A stretch of DNA of 64,000 bases from Bdellovibrio svalbardensis (GTDB taxonomy: Bacteria; Bdellovibrionota; Bdellovibrionia; Bdellovibrionales; Bdellovibrionaceae): positions 1-64,000 of the forward strand of contig NZ_JANRMI010000007.1 in assembly GCF_029531655.1 (NCBI RefSeq). The letters are read 5' to 3'. Below, piece after piece: positions 44,514-53,301 of this stretch. Below the pieces are notes generated by a model. The model saw only the letters and a program-made list of their open reading frames with translations, was not told the DNA's origin and ran no database searches. Within the stretch, counting starts at the first letter, position 1, and each line of letters opens with the position of its first letter. The translations under genes and the position numbers were made by a program.

Positions 44514-45440
44514 ATGGATTATGTCTCTATTCGCGTAAGTACATTACGCGGCGATCAGAAGATCGACTTTAACGCCTATATAAAGATCAATGAAAAAATG
44601 ATTCTCTACCTTCGTCGTGGCGATAGTTTCGAAGGCGATCGCTTACAACGCCTCAAAGAAAAGAAACTGAAAAAAATGTACATCCTGACGGATGAGGAAA
44701 TCACCTATCGCAACTATCTGCAAAAGAACATTGAAGTTGCCTACGATAACACCTCAAACAAAGACATTCAGACTCGCGCTGAAATCATCCAAGGTGCGCA
44801 ACAAAATAACACCGAAGAAGTCTTTGAGAACCCTGAGAATGTTGAGTCCTACAATTACGCGAAAGATGCGGCTGGAAAATACGTTAGCTTTATCATGAGC
44901 AACGCCCAGGCTCTTACGTCTGTCATGAAACTCGAAAACACCGATAAGAATATTGCCCATCACGGTGTGACGGTTTCCACCTTGGCAATTGCACTCGCTC
45001 AGAAGCTTGGAATCAGTGATCCTAAAAAAACGCAGCTCCTCACTCTGGGCGCACTCCTTCACGACTATGGACACCATCATTCGAGTTTGAATTTAAGCCA
45101 GCCACTTGACAAAATGAACCCGCAAGATTTGGCAAATTGGAAGAAGCATCCTCAAACCGGCGCTGAAAAAGTTCAGGATAAAAAGCATTTCGACCAGGCT
45201 GTTATCAATATCATCGCTCAGCATGAAGAGACCTCCAACGGCACCGGCCCATTGGGATTGCGTGAAAAAGACACCGACCCATTGGCAGTTATTGTGTCCT
45301 CTGCCAACGCCATGGACCGCCTCATCACTTTTGAAGGTGTTCCTCAAGCTGAGGCTGCAAAGAAACTGATGATTGAGCATGTCGGCAAACATCCTCTTCA
45401 ACATATTCAATTTTTGAACGAGATCATGAAGGGGCTGTAA
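44514..45440 (+). CDS. HD-GYP-type metal-dependent phosphohydrolase
   Basis: The 308-residue protein has an N-terminal domain (about 17-75: IDFNAYIKINEKMILYLRRGDSF) similar to the middle domain of the 39644 gene. Then comes a complete HD set: H149/H150, LLHDYGHHHSSL (H183, D184), KKHPQTGAE (H212) and QHEETSNGTGPLG (H237). The final GYP reads GTGP. It probably hydrolyses cyclic dinucleotides, and its output may tune motility. Its end shows a duplicated stop region. Confidence 0.85.
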   Translation: MDYVSIRVSTLRGDQKIDFNAYIKINEKMILYLRRGDSFEGDRLQRLKEKKLKKMYILTDEEITYRNYLQKNIEVAYDNTSNKDIQTRAEIIQGAQQNNTEEVFENPENVESYNYAKDAAGKYVSFIMSNAQALTSVMKLENTDKNIAHHGVTVSTLAIALAQKLGISDPKKTQLLTLGALLHDYGHHHSSLNLSQPLDKMNPQDLANWKKHPQTGAEKVQDKKHFDQAVINIIAQHEETSNGTGPLGLREKDTDPLAVIVSSANAMDRLITFEGVPQAEAAKKLMIEHVGKHPLQHIQFLNEIMKGL

Positions 45441-45505
45441 CAGCACCTTCAGTATTTACGGGGTTGTAACAGCACCTTCATTATTCACGGGGCTGTGACA
45501 GCCCC
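45431..45505 (+). repeat. 29-bp tandem repeat over the gene end
   Basis: Units begin at 45431, 45460 and 45489. The first two are 29 bases with 3 differences (core GGGGCTGTAACAGCACCTTC, third unit GGGGCTGTGACAGCCCC). The first includes the stop codon of the HD-GYP gene; the third carries the terminator. Confidence 0.9.
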
Positions 45506-45514
45506 ATTTTTTTT
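45489..45514 (+). terminator. Intrinsic terminator after the HD-GYP gene
   Basis: GGGGCTGT (45489-45496), G, ACAGCCCC (45498-45505), A, then T8 (45507-45514). Confidence 0.92.
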
Positions 45515-45578
45515 AGTCAAAACACATGATGTGCTGGAATTCAGACCCCGCTAAAATAAACTCAACTGCGGAGTCCTC

Positions 45579-46457
45579 ATGCTGTTTTGGCTGCTTCTAC
45601 TCATCACATCTTCACATCCTGCCAACGCAAAAGAGCGCATTATCTGGTATAAACCCAGTTGGCCTCCATATTTTGAAGCCACCGGACCCAGAACAGGCCA
45701 GGGCTTTATTGATCAGCTTTTAAACTACTTACAAGACGAAATACAAAGCGAACACCCCGAAGTGCAGTTTGAGTCGACTTATTATGCTTTAGGCACTTTG
45801 GAACAAATGCGCCTTCAAAAACCAAACACCTGCAATGTTTCCCATTTGCGCACTCCCGACCGCGAAAAAATCGCCTATTTCACAGCCCTCTATATTCAAC
45901 CTCCCCCTCAGTTGGTTTTTCGGGAAGCTGACTGGAAAACAAAGCTGTTTGAGGCGAAAGTCATCTCCCTTTCCCGACTGCTTGATGAAAAAAATCTGCA
46001 TGGTGGATTCTCCACCGCACGCTCCTATGGAACAGCTTTGGATGCGATTATCGCAAGTCGCAAAAAAAATTCCACAGTCGAAATTATTCCCGGCTCTCCG
46101 GAGTCCTCCAGCCTGCTCAACATGCTGTCCGCGCAAAAGTTTGACTTCACCCTCGAATATGAAGAGGTCGTCAACTATCTCGAAAGCAACAAAATGGTCT
46201 TAGGCCGCTTTGCTTTGGCGGAGGCGGAAGAACAGCGCTCGGCCGTGGTTGTACACATCGCCTGCAGTAAAACTGAATGGGGTCGCAAAACAATTCTGCT
46301 GTTAGATTCGACACTGCAACGATTGGCAAACACTGTAAAATTCAAACGGCTTATGGAAAATTGGCACTCACCCGCCCTTCGCAATACTTTCCGAAAAGAT
46401 TTCGATGAGTTTTACAAAACTCGCGCAGGCGCATGGACCAATGCCACGACACCTTAA
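45579..46457 (+). CDS. Periplasmic substrate-binding-like protein
   Basis: The 292-residue protein has a signal peptide (FWLLLLITSSHPANA). It has the fold pattern of type 2 solute-binding proteins (SBP_bac_3 or the TIGR02285-like group): IIWYKPSWPPYFEATG, GFIDQLLNYLQ and TALDAIIASRK, then FDFTLEYEEVVNYL. No ABC permease or ATPase genes are adjacent, so it may be an orphan or a sensor. The ligand is unknown. Confidence 0.72.
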   Translation: MLFWLLLLITSSHPANAKERIIWYKPSWPPYFEATGPRTGQGFIDQLLNYLQDEIQSEHPEVQFESTYYALGTLEQMRLQKPNTCNVSHLRTPDREKIAYFTALYIQPPPQLVFREADWKTKLFEAKVISLSRLLDEKNLHGGFSTARSYGTALDAIIASRKKNSTVEIIPGSPESSSLLNMLSAQKFDFTLEYEEVVNYLESNKMVLGRFALAEAEEQRSAVVVHIACSKTEWGRKTILLLDSTLQRLANTVKFKRLMENWHSPALRNTFRKDFDEFYKTRAGAWTNATTP

Positions 46458-46523
46458 AATTCACCCCAAGAGAGACTTAGAAAGTGCTTTGCAATTCAAC
46501 AATCAGGGAGTATTTCTAGAAGG

Positions 46524-47876
46524 ATGACAACACCTTCATGGCGATCCAAACTTCAGCACTATCTCAATAAATTTGAATATGAAAAATCTCTTCGCCTGGT
46601 TCCATTTCTCGTGGCAAGTCTTGCGGCAGCTGGCACTGCCATTATTTATTCGAAAGTTTTCTTCCAGGCGGAAGAAGGGGCGCTTTGGCTTATCAATAAC
46701 ACTCACTGGAGCCTCTCTTTAACGGCCACCTTACTTACGATATTCTTAAGCTGGTTTATCCCTTACAGAATTGCCCGCCAAGCCGGAGGCAGCGGCATCC
46801 CGCAAATGCTCATCGCCAACGAACTTGATCCCGCAAAAGACAAATCATTGATCCGCTCCCTCATTGGAATCCGCGTTATTGCCACAAAAATTCTCGCCTC
46901 CTTAATTTGCGTTCTGGGGGGAGGAGCCGTAGGACAAGAAGGTCCGACTTTACAAATTGCCTCTGGGATATTCTATCGCATTGGTGAAAAATCCACGCAC
47001 TGGATTCAACAAATTTCATCAAGAACTTTTATACTCGCGGGGGGAGCTTCAGGTCTTGCGGCTGCATTCAACACTCCACTCGGAGGCATTGCTTACGCAC
47101 TCGAAGAACTTAGCAAAGATACTTTCAATAATTTCAAAACTTACGTTCTGTGGTCCGTTATTACAACAGGCATTTTGGTTCAAACCTTCATGGGGGGATA
47201 CCTTTATCTTGGTTTTCCCACTCTTGAATCAGTCAGTATCACGACCTATATTAACGTTATCGGAATCTCATTATTGGCCGGAGCTATTGGTTCATACTTT
47301 GGCTCTATTCTTTATGGCATTGCAGAATTTCGCAAAAAATTCACAGGCGCAAAACAACTCATTGCTCTCAATCTTGCTTGCGGATTTCTCTTTTGGCTTG
47401 GAATCTACTTTCTCAGCCGAACTGGCGTTGGCGGCGGCAAGTTATTAATTCTTGACCTGCTCTTCAACGGACAGTGGGCAACCCCCTCTGATATCTTAGT
47501 GCGCATCGCGGGGCCATTGCTCATGTCTTTGGCTGGCGTGGCCGGCGGACTTTTCGCTCCATCGCTGGCAATTGGCGCCGCAATGGGCTCACTCTTTTCA
47601 CAAATTTTCTGGCCCCACAATCACCATCTTCTGATTATGGCGGGAATGATCGCTTTCCTGACAGGGTTTATGCGAACACCGTTTACAGCTTTCATTTTGA
47701 TATTTGAAATGACCGATCGTCACTCTGCCCTCTTTCCTATGATGATCAGTGCAGCAGTTGCAGCGGGAATCTCAAGATCTTTTCAAAAGCATTCTTTTTA
47801 CGATCGCATCAAAGACGACTTCCTCGACGCTCGAAAGATTAACTCCCCAGAATCAGGATCTCCGCCGCCAACATAG
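46524..47876 (+). CDS. ClC-family chloride/proton antiporter
   Basis: The 450-residue protein has the ClC signature motifs: GGSGIPQ (Ser and selectivity), GGGAVGQEGPTLQ with the gating Glu, GGLAAAFNTPLGG, and GGLFAPSLAIGAA. ALEEL carries the internal proton Glu typical of antiporters. Many transmembrane helices are visible and no CBS domain. It exchanges Cl- for H+. It overlaps the convergent gene by 38 bases at its 3' end. Confidence 0.93.
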   Translation: MTTPSWRSKLQHYLNKFEYEKSLRLVPFLVASLAAAGTAIIYSKVFFQAEEGALWLINNTHWSLSLTATLLTIFLSWFIPYRIARQAGGSGIPQMLIANELDPAKDKSLIRSLIGIRVIATKILASLICVLGGGAVGQEGPTLQIASGIFYRIGEKSTHWIQQISSRTFILAGGASGLAAAFNTPLGGIAYALEELSKDTFNNFKTYVLWSVITTGILVQTFMGGYLYLGFPTLESVSITTYINVIGISLLAGAIGSYFGSILYGIAEFRKKFTGAKQLIALNLACGFLFWLGIYFLSRTGVGGGKLLILDLLFNGQWATPSDILVRIAGPLLMSLAGVAGGLFAPSLAIGAAMGSLFSQIFWPHNHHLLIMAGMIAFLTGFMRTPFTAFILIFEMTDRHSALFPMMISAAVAAGISRSFQKHSFYDRIKDDFLDARKINSPESGSPPPT

Positions 47877-48690
47877 ACTGCAGGGTCTTTTGCCACTCAT
47901 CCTTAGACAGTTGTGCATTTGCATCTTCGCTTAAGAGCGCCATATCTATGATTTGTGTTTCGCTGTACTTGCGATCCTCCTGAAGTAGATCCAGAATGAA
48001 CGCTTCCGCCGCTTGTAAAGGTCTTTCCACGACGCGATTTTCTTTCGCACTAAAGATGAAAGAATACATTCCCTGCTCTTTATCAAGGACCCTGTTGGGT
48101 TCCAACAGAGGAACGATTTGCAGGGTGGGATTAACAGTAAGAATCCCCGGCTCTGATTTCACATTCAAATCAAAAGGCTGCATCTCAAGCCACGCATGCA
48201 CCCACTCCCAAAAAGCCAAATCAACAATTTGCTTTTGTTGAGGGAAACGCTGACGAAGAAAGCCCACAAAGTAGCGCCAATGATCCTGCAATAGCCAACT
48301 GCTCCACTCCATCTCCTGCAAGTAAGTATCGCGCACTTTGGCGGCAGAAAAACCGAAAGCCTTTTCAGTGAGTGGGAAAATTTTCGAGAATATTTTCTGC
48401 TGTTCGCTATGCAGATCGATTTTTTCAGAGGCTTGAATTTTTACAGGTCGAAGCCATTGCAAAGTCCGTAGCATTTCCTCGTCATAAATCGGTCGCACGG
48501 CATCTGGAATTTGCGACTCATGAGTTTGCAAAATCACGTGTTTGCTCTTCTGCAAAGATTCAATTTGCTGGCGGCGCTTCGCTCCCACTCCAACAACCTC
48601 AATGTCACGCAGAATAACAGTCTCTGCCAAAGGGGGCAAAACTCCATTCCACGGAAAAGCAATCTGACAGGTTTCGTTATTCGTAGACAT
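47839..48690 (-). CDS. Protein of unknown function
   Basis: The 283-residue protein has no signal peptide or membrane segment. The central part is Trp-rich and helical (WSSWLLQDHWRYFVGFLRQR, WEWVHAWLEMQPFDL). The C-terminal 60 residues (AAEAFILDLLQEDRKYSE to LSKDEWQKTLQSMLA) look like a winged-helix type module. I do not recognise a family. It is transcribed divergently from the creatininase-like gene, 102 bases apart. The overlap with ClC covers its last 12 codons. Confidence 0.6.
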   Translation of the reverse strand: MSTNNETCQIAFPWNGVLPPLAETVILRDIEVVGVGAKRRQQIESLQKSKHVILQTHESQIPDAVRPIYDEEMLRTLQWLRPVKIQASEKIDLHSEQQKIFSKIFPLTEKAFGFSAAKVRDTYLQEMEWSSWLLQDHWRYFVGFLRQRFPQQKQIVDLAFWEWVHAWLEMQPFDLNVKSEPGILTVNPTLQIVPLLEPNRVLDKEQGMYSFIFSAKENRVVERPLQAAEAFILDLLQEDRKYSETQIIDMALLSEDANAQLSKDEWQKTLQSMLAAEILILGS

Positions 48691-48792
48691 TTGCGTCTAT
48701 TTTAGGTCTGCTCTATATACAGGAGCAAGAGATTTAGATTGGCATCTGACATAAGAGCTGATTTTAAGTCCATTCCCTCTCAGGAGTTTAAT

Positions 48793-49512
48793 ATGTCGAT
48801 GAATCTAGCAGAAAAAACTTGGCCTCAGATCGAAGAATATCTAAAAAGCAGTAAGCACATTATCGTCCCGGTCGGATCCACAGAACAACACGGGCCTACG
48901 GGTTTGATTGGTATTGATTTTCTATCTGCCTGGGAAATTGCGAAGGTGGTTGGAGAGAAAACCAACACCCTGGTCGCCCCGCCATTGTGTTTCGGTATGG
49001 CTGTGCATCATATGGCTTTCCCTGGCACGATCACCCTCAGTCCTCTTACATATGTTCAGGTCGTCACTGAAATCATCCAAAGCTTAGCTAAGAATGGCTT
49101 CAGGAAGTTCACCTTTATTAACGGCCACGGCGGCAATATCGCGCCTCTGACGACGGCCTTCTGCCAAGCTCAGCAAAATGACGAAAATTACGACATCAAG
49201 CTTTTCAACTGGTGGCATCTTCCGGAAGTAACAGCTTATGAAAGTAAAAACTTCGGCAACGAGAATGGCTTCCACGCGACTTGCGGAGAAATTTCAGTGA
49301 CCATGTTCACACATCCCGACGCGTATAAAAATGTCCCCAAAATGGATTTTAAGCCCACTCCGGAACGCCCTCATTGGCCGATGTCGCCCAAAGAGTTTCG
49401 TTTGACATTCTCGGATGGAAGGATGGGATCAAATCCTGCTCTTTGCTCTGAAGAACATGGGAAAATGCTGTTTAATTTAGCAGTTGACTCAATTTGTCAA
49501 AAGTTAGAGTAG
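48793..49512 (+). CDS. Creatininase-fold metallohydrolase
   Basis: The 239-residue protein has IIVPVGSTEQHGPTGLIGID (Glu, His and Asp metal ligands) and FINGHGGN, the creatininase family signatures. Members hydrolyse creatinine, formamides (ArfB) or amides in cofactor pathways. ATG 48793 has AGGAG seven bases upstream. It starts a same-strand cluster ending with kynA. An arylformamidase role would complete tryptophan degradation, but this is inference from position. Confidence 0.88.
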   Translation: MSMNLAEKTWPQIEEYLKSSKHIIVPVGSTEQHGPTGLIGIDFLSAWEIAKVVGEKTNTLVAPPLCFGMAVHHMAFPGTITLSPLTYVQVVTEIIQSLAKNGFRKFTFINGHGGNIAPLTTAFCQAQQNDENYDIKLFNWWHLPEVTAYESKNFGNENGFHATCGEISVTMFTHPDAYKNVPKMDFKPTPERPHWPMSPKEFRLTFSDGRMGSNPALCSEEHGKMLFNLAVDSICQKLE

Positions 49513-49556
49513 CTTTACTATTGACCGGGTTTCGGAGCCATGAAACAAGGTGACCC

Positions 49557-50150
49557 ATGCGATTATTACTTTTCGTCCTCACCTTTGTTTCATCAACATT
49601 GGCCGTTGCAGTGCAACCGGTTTCAGGCACTATCGAAAGAAAAGGCCAAGACATCCTCTTGCAGTCTAACGATGCATGCTCTTACTATCGCATCGAAACA
49701 AAAAATAGCGACGCTCAAGCAGCTCTAGAAAAACTTTCTCCCGGTGATTCTCTCACAGCCTCAGGCCTCATTGATAAAGTAGCTTGTGTTGCCGTTGTTG
49801 AAAGCGTCGACTATGTGGGCTTGAAGAGAATGCTTGGCACCTGGCTCAGCAAAGAAGGCTTGATCGCCGTTCACGACTTCAACACATTATTCTTCTATCC
49901 GCAGACAAAAACAGACTTCAAACGCGTTTTTGAAAAGCCCGCTGATTTTACTATCGGCAAATCTATTCGCTACAAATACAGCGTCACGCCTTCTGAAGGA
50001 AAAGAATGGGTGATGTTCCTTTCTGATGCGAAAAGCACGACATTTGCGACTATCCAGTTCAGCAAAGAAGTGGCCATCATGAAGCTCTACGACTCTGATA
50101 GCGGTGCTGTGACTAAGACATTGATTCTTACTCGCAACAGGAGCCTCTAA
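49557..50150 (+). CDS. Secreted protein of unknown function
   Basis: The 197-residue protein has a signal peptide (RLLLFVLTFVSSTLAVA) and two Cys (NDACSYY and DKVACVAVV). The N-terminal half, SGTIERKGQDILLQSNDACSYYR..DSLTASGLID, resembles an OB-fold. AAGGTG precedes the ATG. It lies between the creatininase-like and ureohydrolase genes with only 4 bases to the latter. No family recognised. Confidence 0.65.
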   Translation: MRLLLFVLTFVSSTLAVAVQPVSGTIERKGQDILLQSNDACSYYRIETKNSDAQAALEKLSPGDSLTASGLIDKVACVAVVESVDYVGLKRMLGTWLSKEGLIAVHDFNTLFFYPQTKTDFKRVFEKPADFTIGKSIRYKYSVTPSEGKEWVMFLSDAKSTTFATIQFSKEVAIMKLYDSDSGAVTKTLILTRNRSL

Positions 50151-50154
50151 AGTA

Positions 50155-51117
50155 ATGAGCTGGCTACATCCCATCGACAAGCATCTTCTTTTCACCAAAA
50201 ACGATAAAGAAGATCCTCGACTTGGTGAATGCGTACAGCTTCTTGCTCAAGGCGACCTAGATCCTTCCAACAAACAATTCGCTGACATTGATTTTGCTAT
50301 TCTGGGATATCCAGATGATGAAGGCATCGCTCTCAATGGCGGTCGCGTGGGTGCCCAGGTGGCTCCCAAAGAGATCCGTACTTATCTTTATAAAATGACT
50401 CCGCATCTTGAGAGCACTCGTTTGCCGAAGATTCTGGATTTGGGTGACCTGGATAAAGAAAATCCCCTGGCCGAGCGCCATGAAAAAGGTCGCGAACTCA
50501 TTCGTCACCTGGCCAAGAACAACAAGCATTGGGTTTCGTTTGGTGGCGGTCATGATTATGGCTACTGCGATAGCACGGGCTTTCTAGACGCCCATCCCCA
50601 TGACGCCGTGGTGATTAATTTCGACGCCCATATGGATGTACGCCCGACAGACAAAGGCTTCAACTCTGGAACCCCTTTTCACCGCCTGCTCACTGAATTT
50701 TCCGATAAAGTCGATTTCGCTGAAGTTGGCATTCAAAATCAATGCAACAGTCGTTATCACATCGAATGGGCAAAGAAACATCGCGCTTCGGTATTCACTT
50801 TAGATCAAGTGAATGAGCAAGGTCTCCAATCATTGCTGCAAAACTATCTCAAGGGTAAAGAGAAAAAGAAGATCTTCCTGAGTGTCGATATTGATGCCTT
50901 CACTTCGAATGAAGCCCCCGGTTGCAGTCAATCCTGGACTACAGGCCTTTTCACCAAAGAGTTCCTCAACAGCCTGCATTGGTTGATTCAAAATTTCAAC
51001 GTGCGTGGCCTTGGTATCTACGAAGTCTCTCCTCCTTTGGATCAAGACAAACGCACTTGCAAATTAGCAGCCTTACTCGCTCACAATTTTATCTTCGCCA
51101 CTCTTAACAAGGCCTAA
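50155..51117 (+). CDS. Arginase/formimidoylglutamase-family ureohydrolase
   Basis: The 320-residue protein has the three binuclear Mn motifs: GGGHDYGY (H133, D134), NFDAHMDVR (D157, H159, D161) and SVDIDAF (D245, D247). FNSGTPFHRL resembles formimidoylglutamase (HutG) more than arginase. Substrates of the superfamily include arginine, agmatine and formimidoylglutamate. No hut genes are in this window. It is 2 bases ahead of the PLP lyase gene and part of the kynA cluster. Confidence 0.9.
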   Translation: MSWLHPIDKHLLFTKNDKEDPRLGECVQLLAQGDLDPSNKQFADIDFAILGYPDDEGIALNGGRVGAQVAPKEIRTYLYKMTPHLESTRLPKILDLGDLDKENPLAERHEKGRELIRHLAKNNKHWVSFGGGHDYGYCDSTGFLDAHPHDAVVINFDAHMDVRPTDKGFNSGTPFHRLLTEFSDKVDFAEVGIQNQCNSRYHIEWAKKHRASVFTLDQVNEQGLQSLLQNYLKGKEKKKIFLSVDIDAFTSNEAPGCSQSWTTGLFTKEFLNSLHWLIQNFNVRGLGIYEVSPPLDQDKRTCKLAALLAHNFIFATLNKA

Positions 51118-51119
51118 TT

Positions 51120-52163
51120 ATGAAACGCGGTTTCGGCAGCGACAACCATGCGGGTGTCCATCCCAAAATCCTGGAGTCCATTGCTCTGGCCAATATCGAA
51201 CATGCACCCTCTTACGGGACTGATGATTGGACCGAGGCTGCAATCAAGGAGTTTCGCAAACAATTCGGTACTGAGGCTCAGGTCTTTTTTGTATTCAATG
51301 GCACTGCCGCGAACGTTACGGCTTTGCGAGCTCTCACTCGCCCTTATCAATCTGTCTTTTGTTCTGATGTTGCCCATATCAATGTTGACGAATGTGGCGC
51401 TCCCGAACAAATGGCCGGATGCAAACTGATCCCGCTGCCTTCTCGAAATGGGAAGATCTCCGTGGAGGAGCTGGAAAAGGCTTTTATCCGCAGAGGCGAT
51501 CAGCACTATTCACAAACTCAAGTTCTGAGCCTCACTCAACCCACCGAACTTGGTACGACTTACTCCATAGAAGAACTCACAGGCTTAATCACTTGGGCAA
51601 AGAGCAAAAAACTCTATGTCCATATTGATGGATCACGCCTGGCTAACGCTGCTATTCACTTAAACAAATCTTTCAAGGAATTCACCACTGATTTAGGTGT
51701 GGATGTCGTCTCTTTCGGTGGCACCAAGAATGGTCTTTTAATGGGTGAGGCTGTGATCTTTTTAAACAAATCCCTGGCCCACGACTTTAAATACATCCGC
51801 AAACAAAGCAGTCAACTTCCCTCGAAGTCACGCTTCATTGCCTGTCAGTTCACGGCTTATTTCCAGAATGATCTTTGGAAAGAAATTGCCGGAAACTCTC
51901 TACAGCGTGCGCAGGAATTGTATGAAGCCGTTCGCGAAATCCCTCAGATCACCGTCAGAGAAAAACCTCAAAGCAACGCTGTCTTCGCTAAGATTCCCTC
52001 AGCATGGGTGAAAAGCCTGCGTGAAAAGTACTTCTTTTATGTTTGGGATGAAAACACCTTTGAATGCCGCTGGATGACCTCTTGGGACACCAAGAGTGAA
52101 GACATCCAGGGCTTCGCACAAGCTCTTAAAGAACATGTCCACCCTCCGGCTTCGCCGAAATAG
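51120..52163 (+). CDS. PLP-dependent beta-eliminating lyase (threonine-aldolase type)
   Basis: The 347-residue fold-type I PLP enzyme starts FGSDNHAGVHPKILESI, the low-specificity threonine aldolase N-terminus. VFNGTAANV binds the phosphate, HIDGSRLANA has the PLP-contacting D170 and R173, and SFGGTKNG contains the Schiff-base K203. It would cleave beta-hydroxy amino acids to glycine and aldehyde. Its place directly ahead of kynA raises the possibility of another beta-lyase substrate. AAGG precedes the ATG. Confidence 0.9.
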   Translation: MKRGFGSDNHAGVHPKILESIALANIEHAPSYGTDDWTEAAIKEFRKQFGTEAQVFFVFNGTAANVTALRALTRPYQSVFCSDVAHINVDECGAPEQMAGCKLIPLPSRNGKISVEELEKAFIRRGDQHYSQTQVLSLTQPTELGTTYSIEELTGLITWAKSKKLYVHIDGSRLANAAIHLNKSFKEFTTDLGVDVVSFGGTKNGLLMGEAVIFLNKSLAHDFKYIRKQSSQLPSKSRFIACQFTAYFQNDLWKEIAGNSLQRAQELYEAVREIPQITVREKPQSNAVFAKIPSAWVKSLREKYFFYVWDENTFECRWMTSWDTKSEDIQGFAQALKEHVHPPASPK

Positions 52164-52172
52164 GAGATCACG

Positions 52173-53252
52173 ATGAAATATCCTCCAGTCCACTATCACA
52201 ACTATCTGGATATCGAAAAGCTGCTCAACGCTCAACACCCTAAAAGTGTTGAGTACCAAAAACCAGCCCACGACGAATTGCTTTTCATCATCGTTCACCA
52301 GACTTATGAGTTGTGGTTTAAGCAGATTCTTTTTGAATTGGATTCTGTTCTAAAAACTTTCCAGCAACCACAAATCGAAGAAGAACAAATGGGCAGAGCC
52401 AGTGCTCGCCTTGAGCGCATCGTTAGCATTCTCAAGCTTATCATCGGACAAGTGGATGTTCTGGAAACCATGACACCTCTGGATTTCCTAGATTTCCGCG
52501 ACATGCTTTACCCTGCCTCGGGATTCCAAAGCTTTCAGTGGCGTCTGATTGAAACGAAGCTGGGTCTGCGTGTTGAGGATCGTCTGGCCTACAACCAGTC
52601 ACCGTTTTACAAATCACTCATGGAAGACCAACAAAAGGAGATGAACGAAGTCCTCAATCAGCAGTCCCTTTTTGATGCTGTGGAAAAATGGCTAGAGCGC
52701 ACTCCGTTCTTACAAGGTGAAAACTTCAACTTCTGGGATACCTACAAACAAGCTGTCAATCAGATGTTCCAGGACGACATCAACACCGTGAACGTCAACA
52801 CTCGCCTGAACGAAGAAGAAAAAGCCAAGAATGTTAAAGGACTTCAAGAATCATTAAAAACCTTCGATGCTTTGTTTGATGAAAAAGCCTTCAACGAACT
52901 GCGCGCGCAAGGGCATTTCCGTTTAAGCTACAAAGGTCTACATGCAGCCCTGCTGATCCAGCTCTATCGCGACCAACCGATTCTGCAAACTCCATTCAGA
53001 ATCATCCGTGCTTTGCTGGATATCGACGAGACCATGACCACATGGCGCTATCGTCACGCCTTGATGGCCTACAGAATGCTGGGACAAAAAATTGGAACGG
53101 GTGGATCGAGCGGACATAAATATTTGGCGGATGCCACTTCGAAGCATAAGATCTTCACAGACTTCTTCAATTTAACGACATTCTTTATTCCACGTTCAAA
53201 AGTTCCCACTCTTCCGAAATCAATTTCGGATCGCATGAGTTTTCACTACTAA
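52173..53252 (+). CDS. kynA: Tryptophan 2,3-dioxygenase
   Basis: KynA oxidises L-tryptophan to N-formylkynurenine with haem and O2. The 359-residue protein shows DELLFIIVHQTYELWFKQIL (substrate helix with His), FRDMLYPASGFQSFQWR, and GTGGSSGHKYL, all diagnostic of TDO. AGGAG lies before the ATG. It ends the same-strand cluster and is followed by a strong terminator. No kynB or kynU is recognised in the window. Confidence 0.95.
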   Translation: MKYPPVHYHNYLDIEKLLNAQHPKSVEYQKPAHDELLFIIVHQTYELWFKQILFELDSVLKTFQQPQIEEEQMGRASARLERIVSILKLIIGQVDVLETMTPLDFLDFRDMLYPASGFQSFQWRLIETKLGLRVEDRLAYNQSPFYKSLMEDQQKEMNEVLNQQSLFDAVEKWLERTPFLQGENFNFWDTYKQAVNQMFQDDINTVNVNTRLNEEEKAKNVKGLQESLKTFDALFDEKAFNELRAQGHFRLSYKGLHAALLIQLYRDQPILQTPFRIIRALLDIDETMTTWRYRHALMAYRMLGQKIGTGGSSGHKYLADATSKHKIFTDFFNLTTFFIPRSKVPTLPKSISDRMSFHY

Positions 53253-53265
53253 ATGAATCAATCTA

Positions 53266-53300
53266 AAACGACTCTCTTCGCAAAGAAGAGAGTCGTTTTA
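53266..53300. terminator. Bidirectional terminator between kynA and ppk2
   Basis: AAAACGACTCTCTT (53266-53279) pairs with AAGAGAGTCGTTTT (53287-53300). The A and T ends give short U-runs in both directions between convergent genes. Confidence 0.88.
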
Positions 53301-53301
53301 A

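Noticed and set aside
45431-45505. Possible CRISPR-like array
   Set aside because: The repeats are directly adjacent without unique spacers, there are only three, and no cas genes are near. They are a tandem duplication ending in a terminator.
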